A DNA stretch of 64,000 nt from Pseudomonas tritici (lineage in GTDB: Bacteria > Pseudomonadota > Gammaproteobacteria > Pseudomonadales > Pseudomonadaceae), in the NCBI RefSeq assembly GCF_014268275.3, contig NZ_CP077084.1, positions 3,100,001-3,164,000 on the forward strand, in the 5' to 3' direction. A program made the translations under genes and the position numbers. Below, piece by piece: positions 53,332-62,110 of the stretch (position 1 is the stretch's first letter; every line of letters starts with the position of its first letter). The notes below the pieces were generated by a model that was not told where the DNA came from, ran no database searches, and saw nothing but the letters and a program-made list of their open reading frames with translations.

Positions 53332-54648
53332 TTGAATAACACTCCCCAGCTGCATCGCCATTTACCGTCGGATGAAATCGATCTCTTTGAACTGTTCGGT
53401 GCTATCTGGAAGCAAAAAAAACTGGTCATTGGTTGCACGATCCTGGCGGGCCTTCTGGGAGTAGGCTACGCGTATCTTGCGACCCCGGTTTACCAGGTCA
53501 GCAGTGTGCTGCGGCCTGCCGCAATCAATGAACTGGATGCGCTCAACCGTTCCGAAGTGTACAAGCTACCGCCGGCCGAGGCGCTGGGCAAAGTAGGCGC
53601 ACAGTTGGACTCATACGAAGCGCGCCTGGGCTTCTTCAGGGCCAATCCCGCGCTGTTCGAGGCGTTTGAGCAGCCTGGGCGCAGCCTGGAGCAGAGCTTT
53701 GAGACATTCAACAATAATGCCATTCGCCTGGTGCTGCCGGACCCCAAGAAGCCTGACGTCCTCAACACGTCCATCCGCTTGGAAATGCAGTACCCCAATG
53801 GGATCGACGGGGTGGCAATTCTCAACGGGTTTGTGGCTTACGCCATCGCGCAGCAGCGCGATCAGGTGGGGGCGGACCTCAAGGTGATCGTCAACAATCG
53901 CCTCAATGAGCTCAAAGGCAAGATCGATGCGGCACGTGCCAACTATGAAGCAGGCAAAACGTCGCAAATCGCCAGATTGCTGGAGGCGGATAAGGTCAAA
54001 CGCGCTCAGTTGCAAGACGAGCTCACCGCGTTACGCCTGCAGATGAGGACGCAACGCACCAATCGGCTGGCCGAACTGGCTGAGGCTATCTCGATAGCCA
54101 AGTCGATCGGCATCAAGCACCCCACCACGCCTTCTGCCATGGGCGCTGATGCACTTCGTGGCGCGAACCAAGTGATGCGCACTGAAGTGACCAACCAGAA
54201 GATTCCGTTGTACTTCATGGGCACCGAGGCGTTGCAAGCCGAGCGGACCGCGTTGACCCAACGAACCAATGATGATTTTACCAACAGTCGCATTGCTGAG
54301 ATTGGCAAGGAATTGCGCATGCTTGACGTCAATCGCCAAGTGGAGGTCCTCGAAAGCCGTAAAAATGAAGACATGTTCCTGCAAGACGTTGAACCCCTCT
54401 GGGCAGAGGAGGCCCGGCTGCGTGGCCTGAATATCGACATGAGTGCGCTGAAACTGGTGACAGTCGACCGGCAGGCGCAAGAGCCCTTGAACCCAATCAA
54501 GCCAAGGAAGGCCTTGATCATTGCATTGAGCTTGGTGGCAGGGCTGATGTTGGGCGTGTTGGTGGCGTTGATCCGGCATTTCGTCCAAGTTCGTCGGGAA
54601 TCCGGACCTTTTTCTGTGTTAGATGAGCGTCGGCTGCCACGCCAATAG
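53332..54648 (+). CDS. wzz: Wzz-family polysaccharide chain-length determinant
   Basis: 438 residues from a TTG at 53332, with AGGG about ten bases upstream. This start gives the short cytoplasmic tail and first helix normal for Wzz (IWKQKKLVIGCTILAGLLG at about 24-42); 53188 would add 48 residues. A long periplasmic coiled-coil region follows (about 100-390), then a proline-rich NPIKPRK and the second helix (ALIIALSLVAGLMLGVLVAL). It sets O-antigen length together with the Wzy polymerase. No other O-antigen gene is near. Confidence 0.87.
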   Translation: MNNTPQLHRHLPSDEIDLFELFGAIWKQKKLVIGCTILAGLLGVGYAYLATPVYQVSSVLRPAAINELDALNRSEVYKLPPAEALGKVGAQLDSYEARLGFFRANPALFEAFEQPGRSLEQSFETFNNNAIRLVLPDPKKPDVLNTSIRLEMQYPNGIDGVAILNGFVAYAIAQQRDQVGADLKVIVNNRLNELKGKIDAARANYEAGKTSQIARLLEADKVKRAQLQDELTALRLQMRTQRTNRLAELAEAISIAKSIGIKHPTTPSAMGADALRGANQVMRTEVTNQKIPLYFMGTEALQAERTALTQRTNDDFTNSRIAEIGKELRMLDVNRQVEVLESRKNEDMFLQDVEPLWAEEARLRGLNIDMSALKLVTVDRQAQEPLNPIKPRKALIIALSLVAGLMLGVLVALIRHFVQVRRESGPFSVLDERRLPRQ

Positions 54649-54665
54649 GACGGGCCGAACCCCTC

Positions 54666-54691
54666 GCGGGCTTGCCACACAACAAGCCCGC
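54666..54691 (+). terminator. Stem-loop after wzz
   Basis: GCGGGCTTG and CAAGCCCGC form a perfect 9-bp stem with an 8-base loop, 18 bases after the wzz stop. There is no T run, so it may be a weak terminator or a message-stabilising hairpin. Confidence 0.55.
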
Positions 54692-54725
54692 CCATCACAT
54701 TCACAAGACAGCTTTTCACAATTCT

Positions 54726-54759
54726 TGTTTAACTTTTGGTTACAACTTGTGGCTAAATA
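54726..54759 (+). promoter_or_regulatory. PhoP-box-like promoter of lpxO
   Basis: TGTTTA (54726-54731), five bases, TGGTTA (54737-54742): a direct repeat matching the PhoP box (T/G)GTTTA-N5-(T/G)GTTTA with one mismatch. A TAAATA -10-like hexamer starts 11 bases further on, the spacing seen at PhoP-activated promoters where the box replaces the -35. It lies 160 bases before the lpxO start. Confidence 0.55.
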
Positions 54760-54901
54760 ACGGCAAAGGGCTACGGGTCGGATTGTCACTTAGCCGGTCG
54801 TGCCGATTGTGTGAATTGTGATTTCAGGTGTTGCTCTCCAACCTCGGCCGTAGTGGGCACGCAGGAGCTGCCTGTTTTCTTCTGACGTGTGACGAATCCC
54901 C

Positions 54902-55801
54902 GTGAAACTCATCATTGTAATGCTCTACGTTGCCTCGATTGCCTATGTACACCTGCGCGGTCGGGTGCGGCATAAGCTAGGCCGCCAACTCAGTGATCAT
55001 TCGACCTTCCTGGCACCGGTCAACTGCTTTCTCTACCTCTTCTCTAAACTGCCCAGCCGACCTTATCTGTCGCCCGGCGATTTCCCGGACCTGAGCCCGC
55101 TGCAGGCGCACTGGCAAGAAATCCGCCAGGAAGGCCTGGCCCTGATGCGCGCCGGGGAGATCAAGCGCTCGGACCAGTACAACGACGTAGGTTTCAATTC
55201 CTTCTTTAAATCCGGTTGGAAGCGCTTTTACTTGAAATGGTATGGCGACAGCCATCCTTCCGCGATGAAGCTCTGCCCGCGCACCACTGAGCTGGTCCAG
55301 GGCATTGGCTCGATCAAGGCCGCGATGTTCGCCGAACTGCCGCCAGGTTCCAGGCTGGTGCGCCACCGCGACCCGTATGCAGGCTCGTATCGCTATCACT
55401 TGGGCTTGGATACCCCGAATGACCCGGGCTGCTACATCAATGTGGATGGCGAAAACTACTACTGGCGTGATGGCGAGCCGGTGATGTTCGACGAGACCTA
55501 CATTCACTACGCCGAAAACACCACGCAGCAGAACCGCATCATCCTGTTCTGCGATATCGAGCGTCCGATGAAGTACCGCTGGGCCGCGGCGTTCAATCGC
55601 TGGTTCAGCCGTACCGTCATGGCCGCTGCGGGCTCGCCTAACGATGCCGGTGACCAGACCGGGGGGCTCAACCGCGCCTTCGCGCGCCTGTATAAAATCC
55701 GTCTGCGCGGCAAAGCGCTGAAAAAGCGCAACCGCATGCGCTACTACCTGGAAAAGTGGGCGATCTTCGCTGGGTTGGCGTTGATCTTTGTACTGATCTG
55801 A
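54902..55801 (+). CDS. lpxO: LpxO lipid A hydroxylase (Fe(II)/2-oxoglutarate dioxygenase)
   Basis: 299 residues from a GTG. It has an N-terminal membrane helix (about 1-18), an aspartyl/asparaginyl beta-hydroxylase domain with the iron ligands visible as VRHRDP and ETYIHYAEN, and a C-terminal membrane helix (about 283-299). LpxO adds a 2-hydroxyl group to the secondary acyl chain of lipid A. The neighbouring wzz gene also concerns LPS. A PhoP-box-like promoter precedes it. Confidence 0.9.
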   Translation: MKLIIVMLYVASIAYVHLRGRVRHKLGRQLSDHSTFLAPVNCFLYLFSKLPSRPYLSPGDFPDLSPLQAHWQEIRQEGLALMRAGEIKRSDQYNDVGFNSFFKSGWKRFYLKWYGDSHPSAMKLCPRTTELVQGIGSIKAAMFAELPPGSRLVRHRDPYAGSYRYHLGLDTPNDPGCYINVDGENYYWRDGEPVMFDETYIHYAENTTQQNRIILFCDIERPMKYRWAAAFNRWFSRTVMAAAGSPNDAGDQTGGLNRAFARLYKIRLRGKALKKRNRMRYYLEKWAIFAGLALIFVLI

Positions 55802-55820
55802 GGCGCACTCTGGGCGCTCT

Positions 55821-58298
55821 TCACGGCGGCGGATGGGCGCCCAGCTTATCCCACATCTTCTTGCTGATTTTCTGGCGATTGGCATACCCGTCCCAGGGAT
55901 CAACCTTCAACGCCTTTAAACGCTCATGCACGTTGACGACCGTCCATTGCTGGGCACCACGCAAGCCCTTCAATTCCTCACGACTGACCGGCACCGACAC
56001 CGGCAATCCAGGCCGCGCACGCACGGAGTAGGCTGCCACGGTACTGGCGCCTCGAGCATTGCGCAGGTAGTCGATAAAGATCTTGCCGACACGGTTTTTG
56101 GGCCCTGACGTTGCGGTAAAACGCTCCGGCAATTGCGCGGTCATGAACTGGGCAATCGCCTTGGCGAATGCCTTGACGGTGTCCCAATTGTCGCGCCGCG
56201 CCAGTGGCACGACCAGGTGCAGGCCCTTGCCACCGCTGGTCTTGACGAACGCTTGCAGCCCCAATTCGTCAAGCACCGACAGCGTGAGCTGCGCCGCTTC
56301 CAACATGGCTTTCCAAGGCAGTGCCGGGTCGGGGTCGAGATCGAGCACAAACAGGTCCGGGGTTTCGATCTTGTCGGTGGTGCCGCCCCAAGTGTGGAAC
56401 TCCACGGTGCCCATTTGCACCGCACCGATCAATGCAGCGGCGCTGTCGATTTCCATCAGGCGTGCATGACCAGGGTCGAGCGCCTGATCCAGTTGCTTGA
56501 TGTTAGGAATCGCGAGCCGCTCGGAATGCTTCTGGAAGAACTGCTCGCCTTCAATGCCCTCAGGCGCTCTGAGCAGCGAAACCGGACGGTGCCGCAGGAA
56601 GGGCAGAATCCATTGGCTGATGCTGTCGTAGAACTGCGCCAGTTGCTGTTTTTGCGTACCGGTTTGCTTATCGATTACGCGGTCGGGATGGGTGATGTTC
56701 ACGTTGCCGCTGTTTTTTTTTGCGGTTTTCATGGATTTGGCCGTGCGCGGTTGCTCATGAATGATCTGCGCAGCCGGTTTATCGGTCCGCATGCCGACGA
56801 ACGCGGCCTGGCGAACCACGCCTTCCCGGGTCCATTCGGCAAATTGCACCTCGCCAACCAGCGTCGGCTGCACCCAATGCACACCGCGGGCCTGGGCGCT
56901 GGTCAGCGGTTTTTCCAGGGGGGACGTGCTGCACTCCAATGGCGTAAGTTGCGCGTAGATCGACTTCAGCGACGCCTGATCAAAGCCTGTGCCCACCCGC
57001 CCGGCGTACACCAGCCCGGAATCATCATTCACCGCCAGCAACAGCGCCCCGAAACCACTGCGTGAGCCCTGCGGCCGGGTGTAGCCAACAATCACAAACT
57101 CTTGGCGCAAGCGGCATTTGAGCTTGATCCAATCGGCACTGCGACTCGACACGTAGGGGCTGCCCAGGCGTTTACCGATCACGCCTTCCAGGGCCAGGTC
57201 GCATGCGCTTTCAAAGATGTCACGATGGTGCGCAGTGAACGCTTCGGAGAAGCGCAGCAACTTGCTTCGACTACCGGCCAGCGCGGCCTTGAGGGCTGCG
57301 CGGCGCTCCTCGACAGGCGCCTGGCGTTGGTCCTGGCCATTGAGGAACGGCGCATCGAACAGGTAGTAGACAATGTCCAGGCTGCGCCCAATATCAAACG
57401 CGTTTTGCAGCGCCTGGAAGTCCGGCAGGCCGTCGCCGTTTAGGCTGACCACCTCACCGTCGAGCCAGCTGTCCTTGAGTTTCAGCGCTTGCAGGGCCTT
57501 GGCTTGACGGGGCAGGCGTTCGGTCCAGTCATGGCCATTGCGGGTGAACAGGCGTACCTCGCCGTCACGAATGCGCGCGAGCATGCGGTAACCGTCGAAC
57601 TTGATTTCGTAATGCCAGTCGCCTTCTGGCGCGCGGTCCACCAGCGTGGCCAATTGCGGGGCGAATTGCTCGGGGAGGGTGGCTAAGGTTTTTTGCGGCT
57701 TGGGCTTGGGTTTGGCTTTAGCGTTGGGTTTGCCGACCGAGGCGTTGCTGAGCACGCTGTTCGGTTGGGCCTGGACAATATCGTAGTCATCGGCAGGGCG
57801 TGCCTGTGCGTCCTTTTCCTTGATCAGCAGCCATTGTTGTTTATCGCCGCTGCCCTTCAGGCGGGTGCGCACCAGGGTCCAGTCGCCTGAGAGCTTCTCG
57901 CCAACCAAGGTGAATTTGAGCTTGCCGGCGGCGTAGGCCTTGTGCGGGTCGTCATGGGGTTGCCACACGCCGCGGTCCCACACGATAACGTCGCCTGCGC
58001 CGTACTGACCCGCCGGAATATTGCCTTCGAAGCTGCCATAGCCGAGGGGGTGATCTTCAACGTGGACGGCCAGGCGTTTCTGGCTCGGGTCCAGGCTCGG
58101 GCCTTTGGGTACCGCCCAACTGAGCAACACGCCATCAAGCTCCAGGCGGAAGTCATAGTGCAGGTTGCGCGCGTCATGTTTCTGGATCACGAAGGACAGC
58201 GCCGAGGCCTTCCGTTTGCCGGCGGGCGCACTGCCTGCCGGTTCGGCGGTAATCCCGAAGTCGCGCTTGCGGTTGTAGTCGCTGAGGGGCTTTGGCAT
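55821..58298 (-). CDS. ligD: ATP-dependent DNA ligase D (NHEJ)
   Basis: 825 residues in the Pseudomonas order. First the 3'-phosphoesterase (about 25-165, FVIQKHDARNLHYDFRLE). Then the ATP ligase (about 205-510) with the adenylated Lys in HYEIKFDGYR. Last the primase-like polymerase (about 540-820) with the metal-binding LDLDPDPA. It trims, fills and seals double-strand breaks together with Ku. It starts 3 bases after the ku stop, so the two are one operon. Confidence 0.95.
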   Translation of the reverse strand: MPKPLSDYNRKRDFGITAEPAGSAPAGKRKASALSFVIQKHDARNLHYDFRLELDGVLLSWAVPKGPSLDPSQKRLAVHVEDHPLGYGSFEGNIPAGQYGAGDVIVWDRGVWQPHDDPHKAYAAGKLKFTLVGEKLSGDWTLVRTRLKGSGDKQQWLLIKEKDAQARPADDYDIVQAQPNSVLSNASVGKPNAKAKPKPKPQKTLATLPEQFAPQLATLVDRAPEGDWHYEIKFDGYRMLARIRDGEVRLFTRNGHDWTERLPRQAKALQALKLKDSWLDGEVVSLNGDGLPDFQALQNAFDIGRSLDIVYYLFDAPFLNGQDQRQAPVEERRAALKAALAGSRSKLLRFSEAFTAHHRDIFESACDLALEGVIGKRLGSPYVSSRSADWIKLKCRLRQEFVIVGYTRPQGSRSGFGALLLAVNDDSGLVYAGRVGTGFDQASLKSIYAQLTPLECSTSPLEKPLTSAQARGVHWVQPTLVGEVQFAEWTREGVVRQAAFVGMRTDKPAAQIIHEQPRTAKSMKTAKKNSGNVNITHPDRVIDKQTGTQKQQLAQFYDSISQWILPFLRHRPVSLLRAPEGIEGEQFFQKHSERLAIPNIKQLDQALDPGHARLMEIDSAAALIGAVQMGTVEFHTWGGTTDKIETPDLFVLDLDPDPALPWKAMLEAAQLTLSVLDELGLQAFVKTSGGKGLHLVVPLARRDNWDTVKAFAKAIAQFMTAQLPERFTATSGPKNRVGKIFIDYLRNARGASTVAAYSVRARPGLPVSVPVSREELKGLRGAQQWTVVNVHERLKALKVDPWDGYANRQKISKKMWDKLGAHPPP

Positions 58299-58301
58299 GA
58301 C

Positions 58302-59135
58302 TTATGAGGCCTTGGTAGATTTCTTCACCGCAGGCTTCTTCGCCGGCTTACCGGCCAGGCTGCGCTTGAGCAATTCCGTCAGGTCAATCACATCGGCAGA
58401 TTTACGCTCCTCACCGTCCGTGCTGCTTTCCACGTCCTCGATCTTGCCGGCCTTGGCCTTCTTGGCCACCAGCGCCATGATTTTCTCTTGGAAGCTGTCG
58501 CGGTAGTCATCCGGTTGCCAGTCGGCGCTCATGTCTTCCACCAGACGCTTGGCCATGTCCAACTCACCTTTGGCCAACGTGGGTTTGGTCACGTCGCTGC
58601 CCAGTTCCAGATCGTCCAGGCTGCGCACCTCGGCGGGCCAGCGCAACATCACCAGTATCAAGGCCGAGTCCAGGGGCATCAATGCGGCCAAGTGCTGCTT
58701 GGTGTGCAGCACCACATTGGCCAGGGCGACTTTACTGGTTTTTTTAAGGGTTTCCCTGAGCAACGCATACACCTTGCCGCCGCGTTTGTCCGGGGCGAGA
58801 AAGTAGGGGGTGTCGATGTTCTGCAACGGAATCTGGTCGCTGGCAACAAACGCGATGATTTCAATGGTCTGGGTCGACTTGGGGTGGGCCGAGCGGATTT
58901 CTTCTTCGCTGAGCACCACGTAACGGCCTTTCTCGAACGCGACGCCTTTGACGATGTTCTCTTTCGTCACTTCCTTGCCGGTGGTCTTGTTGATGCGCTT
59001 ATAGCCCACCGGGTCCATGCTGCGTTTGTCGAGCCAGTCAAAGTCAACGCCCTGTGATGATGTGGCCGAGACCAGTGACACCGGTATATGCACCAGGCCA
59101 AAGCTGATGGCGCCTTTCCAGATTGCCCGTGGCAT
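58302..59135 (-). CDS. ku: Ku DNA-end-binding protein
   Basis: 277 residues. The opening AIWKGAISFGLVHIPVSL and the core beta-barrel are those of prokaryotic Ku. The C-terminal lysine-rich tail (LAGKPAKKPAVKKSTKA) is the usual extension. The homodimer threads onto broken DNA ends and recruits LigD. Confidence 0.96.
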   Translation of the reverse strand: MPRAIWKGAISFGLVHIPVSLVSATSSQGVDFDWLDKRSMDPVGYKRINKTTGKEVTKENIVKGVAFEKGRYVVLSEEEIRSAHPKSTQTIEIIAFVASDQIPLQNIDTPYFLAPDKRGGKVYALLRETLKKTSKVALANVVLHTKQHLAALMPLDSALILVMLRWPAEVRSLDDLELGSDVTKPTLAKGELDMAKRLVEDMSADWQPDDYRDSFQEKIMALVAKKAKAGKIEDVESSTDGEERKSADVIDLTELLKRSLAGKPAKKPAVKKSTKAS

Positions 59136-59319
59136 ATGTGCGATTCCTTACATAGAGGCTGTGTTCTGGTGACTCGGACCCTGTGCGAAAAGTTTCCACG
59201 GGCAGATGCACGGACAGATCGTGTTACACCTGATGAGAAACTATTTAGTGTCGAAAGCCGAACCTGAGGCGTAGCGTGTTATCGAAAGCACGTACTCCTC
59301 GCCCCAGAGAGGCTTTGTC

Positions 59320-59634
59320 ATGAACAGCTGTGTGCGTCACGTTGCGGCGCTGGTGTTGAGTTTGGCCCTTGCCCCTTTGGCCTATGCGCAAAACCTGCCC
59401 GGCAACAACAACTCCAACAACGGTCCGATTCACCGGGCCAACCCCAATAGCATGCAGGGCACCCAGCCCAATGCGCCGGCCATTCGCGGTATTCAGACTG
59501 GGCCGACCACACGTACGCCGACCCTGGAGAACGGCGGCATCGGCAACCGCTATCCCCAGCGCGATGCCACCCCGAACCGCCCGGCCACCGAAACCAAAGC
59601 CCCTACTTATGACGCCAGCGGCAATCGCCGGTAA
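59320..59634 (+). CDS. Small secreted Asn/Pro-rich protein, unknown
   Basis: 104 residues. A signal peptide ends near AYAQ. The mature part is short, disordered-looking and rich in Asn, Pro, Thr and Gly, without Cys. I do not recognise the family. It lies 12 bases before the aldose dehydrogenase gene in the same direction, so the two are probably co-transcribed. GAGAGG precedes the ATG. Confidence 0.72.
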   Translation: MNSCVRHVAALVLSLALAPLAYAQNLPGNNNSNNGPIHRANPNSMQGTQPNAPAIRGIQTGPTTRTPTLENGGIGNRYPQRDATPNRPATETKAPTYDASGNRR

Positions 59635-59646
59635 GGATCCCGCCTT

Positions 59647-60804
59647 ATGTTTCTACGCAAAACCTTGTTAGCCGCCCTTTGCGCAACCACGCTGCTGCCG
59701 TTGACGGCCGCTGTCGCCGCCGAGGCCCAGCAGTTTCCCAGCGAACAAGGCAGCATCACTGCCACCCCGATTGCCAAAGGCCTGGACCATCCATGGGCGG
59801 TGGCCTTTCTGCCGGACAAGCAAGGCTTCCTGGTGACGGAACGCCCCGGCCACCTGCGCTTTGTCAGCCCGGACGGCAAGCTCTCCGCGCCACTCAAGGG
59901 CGTGCCTGAAGTGTGGGCCAAAGGGCAGGGCGGTCTGCTCGACGTGGTGCTGTCGCCGGATTTCAAACAGGACCGCATGGTCTACCTGTCCTACGCGGAA
60001 GGCGGCGGCGAGGGCGGCACGGCCGGCACTGCAGTGGGCCGTGGTCGCCTGGCGGCTGACCTCAGTGGCTTGACCGACTTCAAAGTGATCCTGCGCCAGG
60101 AGCCTAAGCTGTCCACCGGCAATCACTTCGGCTCGCGCTTGGCCTTCGACCGTGACGGCTACCTGTTCGTGACCCTTGGGGAAAACAACGATCGCCCGAC
60201 GGCCCAGGACCTGGACAAGTTGCAAGGCAAGGTCGTGCGCATCTACCCGGACGGCCGCGTGCCGGATGACAACCCGTTTGTCGGCCAGCAAGGCGTACGC
60301 CCGGAGATCTGGTCCTACGGCCAACGTAATCCCCAGGGCCTGGCATTGAACCCGTGGAGCGGCACGATCTGGGAAAACGAACATGGGCCGCGCGGCGGCG
60401 ATGAGATCAACATCATCGAACGGGGCAAGAATTACGGCTGGCCGCTGGCAACCCATGGCATCAACTATTCGCTGACACCCATACCCGAAGCCAAGGGCAA
60501 GACGGTGGAGGGCACGGTGCCGCCGCATCACGTCTGGGAGAAATCACCGGGGATCAGCGGGATGGCGTTTTACGATGCAGACCGCTTCAGAGCCTGGCAG
60601 CACAACGTATTTATTGGCGCGCTGGCCAGCCAGGAGTTGATTCGGTTGCAGTTCGATGGCGACAAGGTCGTTCACGAGGAGCGTTTGCTGGGCGGCTTGA
60701 AAGCGCGGATCCGCGATGTGCGGCAGGGGCCCGATGGCTTTTTGTACGTGCTGACGGATGAGGAGGATGGCGTGCTGTATCGGGTTGGGCTGAATCAGGA
60801 CTGA
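59647..60804 (+). CDS. PQQ-dependent aldose sugar dehydrogenase (YliI/Asd-like)
   Basis: 385 residues with a signal peptide ending near AVAAE. It is a six-bladed beta-propeller of the soluble glucose dehydrogenase type: LDHPWAVAFLPD, GNHFGSRLAFDRDGYLFVTLGEN (active-site His) and RNPQGLALNPWSGTIWENEHGPRGGDEIN. It oxidises aldoses at C1 in the periplasm using PQQ. Substrate range is not predictable. A REP follows. Confidence 0.92.
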   Translation: MFLRKTLLAALCATTLLPLTAAVAAEAQQFPSEQGSITATPIAKGLDHPWAVAFLPDKQGFLVTERPGHLRFVSPDGKLSAPLKGVPEVWAKGQGGLLDVVLSPDFKQDRMVYLSYAEGGGEGGTAGTAVGRGRLAADLSGLTDFKVILRQEPKLSTGNHFGSRLAFDRDGYLFVTLGENNDRPTAQDLDKLQGKVVRIYPDGRVPDDNPFVGQQGVRPEIWSYGQRNPQGLALNPWSGTIWENEHGPRGGDEINIIERGKNYGWPLATHGINYSLTPIPEAKGKTVEGTVPPHHVWEKSPGISGMAFYDADRFRAWQHNVFIGALASQELIRLQFDGDKVVHEERLLGGLKARIRDVRQGPDGFLYVLTDEEDGVLYRVGLNQD

Positions 60805-60828
60805 GGTAGGCCGACACGTCCATGTGTG

Positions 60829-60882
60829 AGCTGGCTTGCCTGCCATGCAGGCACCTCGGTGTATCGCAGGCAAGCCAGTTCC
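60829..60882. repeat. REP-like palindrome (family A variant)
   Basis: gctggcttgcctgccatgca and gcaggcaagccagtt form inverted arms with a short centre, between the aldose dehydrogenase and DUF1348 genes. These are convergent, so it may serve both as a terminator. Confidence 0.7.
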
Positions 60883-60888
60883 AAAGGG

Positions 60889-61368
60889 TTACAAGCCCAG
60901 GTCGGACAGCCCCGGATGATCATACGGGCGCCGGCCCAGCGGCCAGTGGAACTTGCGTTCGCTTTCCTTGATCGGCAGGTCGTTGATGCAAGCAAAACGA
61001 TTGGCCATCAAGCCGTTCTCATCGAATTCCCAGTTCTCGTTGCCATAAGAGCGGAACCAGTTACCCGAATCGTCGTGCCACTCATAGGCATAGCGCACCG
61101 CGATGCGGTTATCGGTGAACGCCCACAGCTCCTTGATCAGCCGATAATCCAGCTCCTTGGCCCACTTACGGGTCAGAAAGCCTTTGGCTTCTTCGCGGTT
61201 ATGCGCGAATTCGGCACGGTTGCGCCACTGCGTGTCCAGGGTGTAGGCCAGGGACACCCGTTGCGGGTCGCGCGAATTCCAGCCGTCCTCGGCCAGGCGC
61301 ACTTTTTCGATGGCCGACGCGCGGGTAAACGGCGGCAAGGGCGGACGTGTTTCTGCAATTGATGACAT
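60889..61368 (-). CDS. DUF1348 (NTF2-like) protein
   Basis: 159 residues from the ATG at 61368; the longer frame from 61452 crosses into the TetR gene's end. The SnoaL/NTF2-like fold of DUF1348 is seen: [55 protein letters not shown] and the end [18 protein letters not shown]. Enzyme role unknown. It is 53 bases after the TetR gene and likely part of its unit. Confidence 0.9.
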   Translation of the reverse strand: MSSIAETRPPLPPFTRASAIEKVRLAEDGWNSRDPQRVSLAYTLDTQWRNRAEFAHNREEAKGFLTRKWAKELDYRLIKELWAFTDNRIAVRYAYEWHDDSGNWFRSYGNENWEFDENGLMANRFACINDLPIKESERKFHWPLGRRPYDHPGLSDLGL

Positions 61369-61421
61369 CGGGCAATTCCTCAAACAATAGGTTTTATCGA
61401 GCGTTGCGCCTGCCAGTGCGT

Positions 61422-61985
61422 TCAAAGTCCCAATAACGTTTGCGCCATGCATTGCGCATTATCGGCCGCTGTTGAATCGCCCATCACCAGGGCAACGGTA
61501 ATGGCGCCATCGATCAGGATCAGCAGTTGCGCGGCCTGCCGTTCAGGGTCGGGGGTACCATGTGCCTGACACAGTTCAAGTGCATACTCGAACAGTTTTT
61601 GTTTATGCGCCTTGGCCAGCAGGCGCACCGGGTCTTGCGGGTCGCCGGTTTCGCCACTGGTGTTGATAAAGGCGCAGCCACGAAAATCCGCAGTACCGAA
61701 CCAGGCCTTGAGCGCGCTGAACAGCGCAAGCAGGCGCTCACCTGTGCCTTCGCTGCGCTCCACCTCGTCGCGCAGCCACTGCATCCAGCGCTCATCGCGG
61801 CGCTGCAGAGCGGCAATCACCAGTTCGTCTTTATTGGCGAAGTAGCGGTAAATGCTTTTTCTCGAGACACCGGCGGTTTTCACCAGGAAGTCCATGCCGG
61901 TGGCGGCGATACCATGGCGGTAGATCAACTTTTCGGTGACGTCGAGGATGATTTCGCGGGTTTCATTACTGATCATGTCGTTCAT
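61422..61985 (-). CDS. TetR-family regulator
   Basis: 187 residues from the ATG at 61985. Starting there leaves the perfect operator palindrome just upstream, whereas the frame's first ATG at 62021 would place it inside the gene. The helix-turn-helix is at about 25-47 ([25 protein letters not shown]). The C-terminal half is the ligand-binding domain. It probably controls itself and the DUF1348 gene; the inducer is unknown. Confidence 0.9.
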   Translation of the reverse strand: MNDMISNETREIILDVTEKLIYRHGIAATGMDFLVKTAGVSRKSIYRYFANKDELVIAALQRRDERWMQWLRDEVERSEGTGERLLALFSALKAWFGTADFRGCAFINTSGETGDPQDPVRLLAKAHKQKLFEYALELCQAHGTPDPERQAAQLLILIDGAITVALVMGDSTAADNAQCMAQTLLGL

Positions 61986-61997
61986 GTGGCGAACAGT

Positions 61998-62011
61998 AGA
62001 ACGATCGTTCT
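61998..62011. promoter_or_regulatory. TetR operator palindrome
   Basis: AGAACGATCGTTCT is a perfect 14-bp palindrome 12 bases upstream of the TetR start codon. AACGATCGTT-type sites are typical autoregulatory operators of small TetR repressors. Confidence 0.7.
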
Positions 62012-62110
62012 TCTTGGTCAATTAAATTTTTTCCATGCCGCACAGCGAGACCTGAGCACCCCCATGGTGTAAGCTCGGGGCCTCTTCGGATTCGACCCAT
62101 TGCGAGCCTT

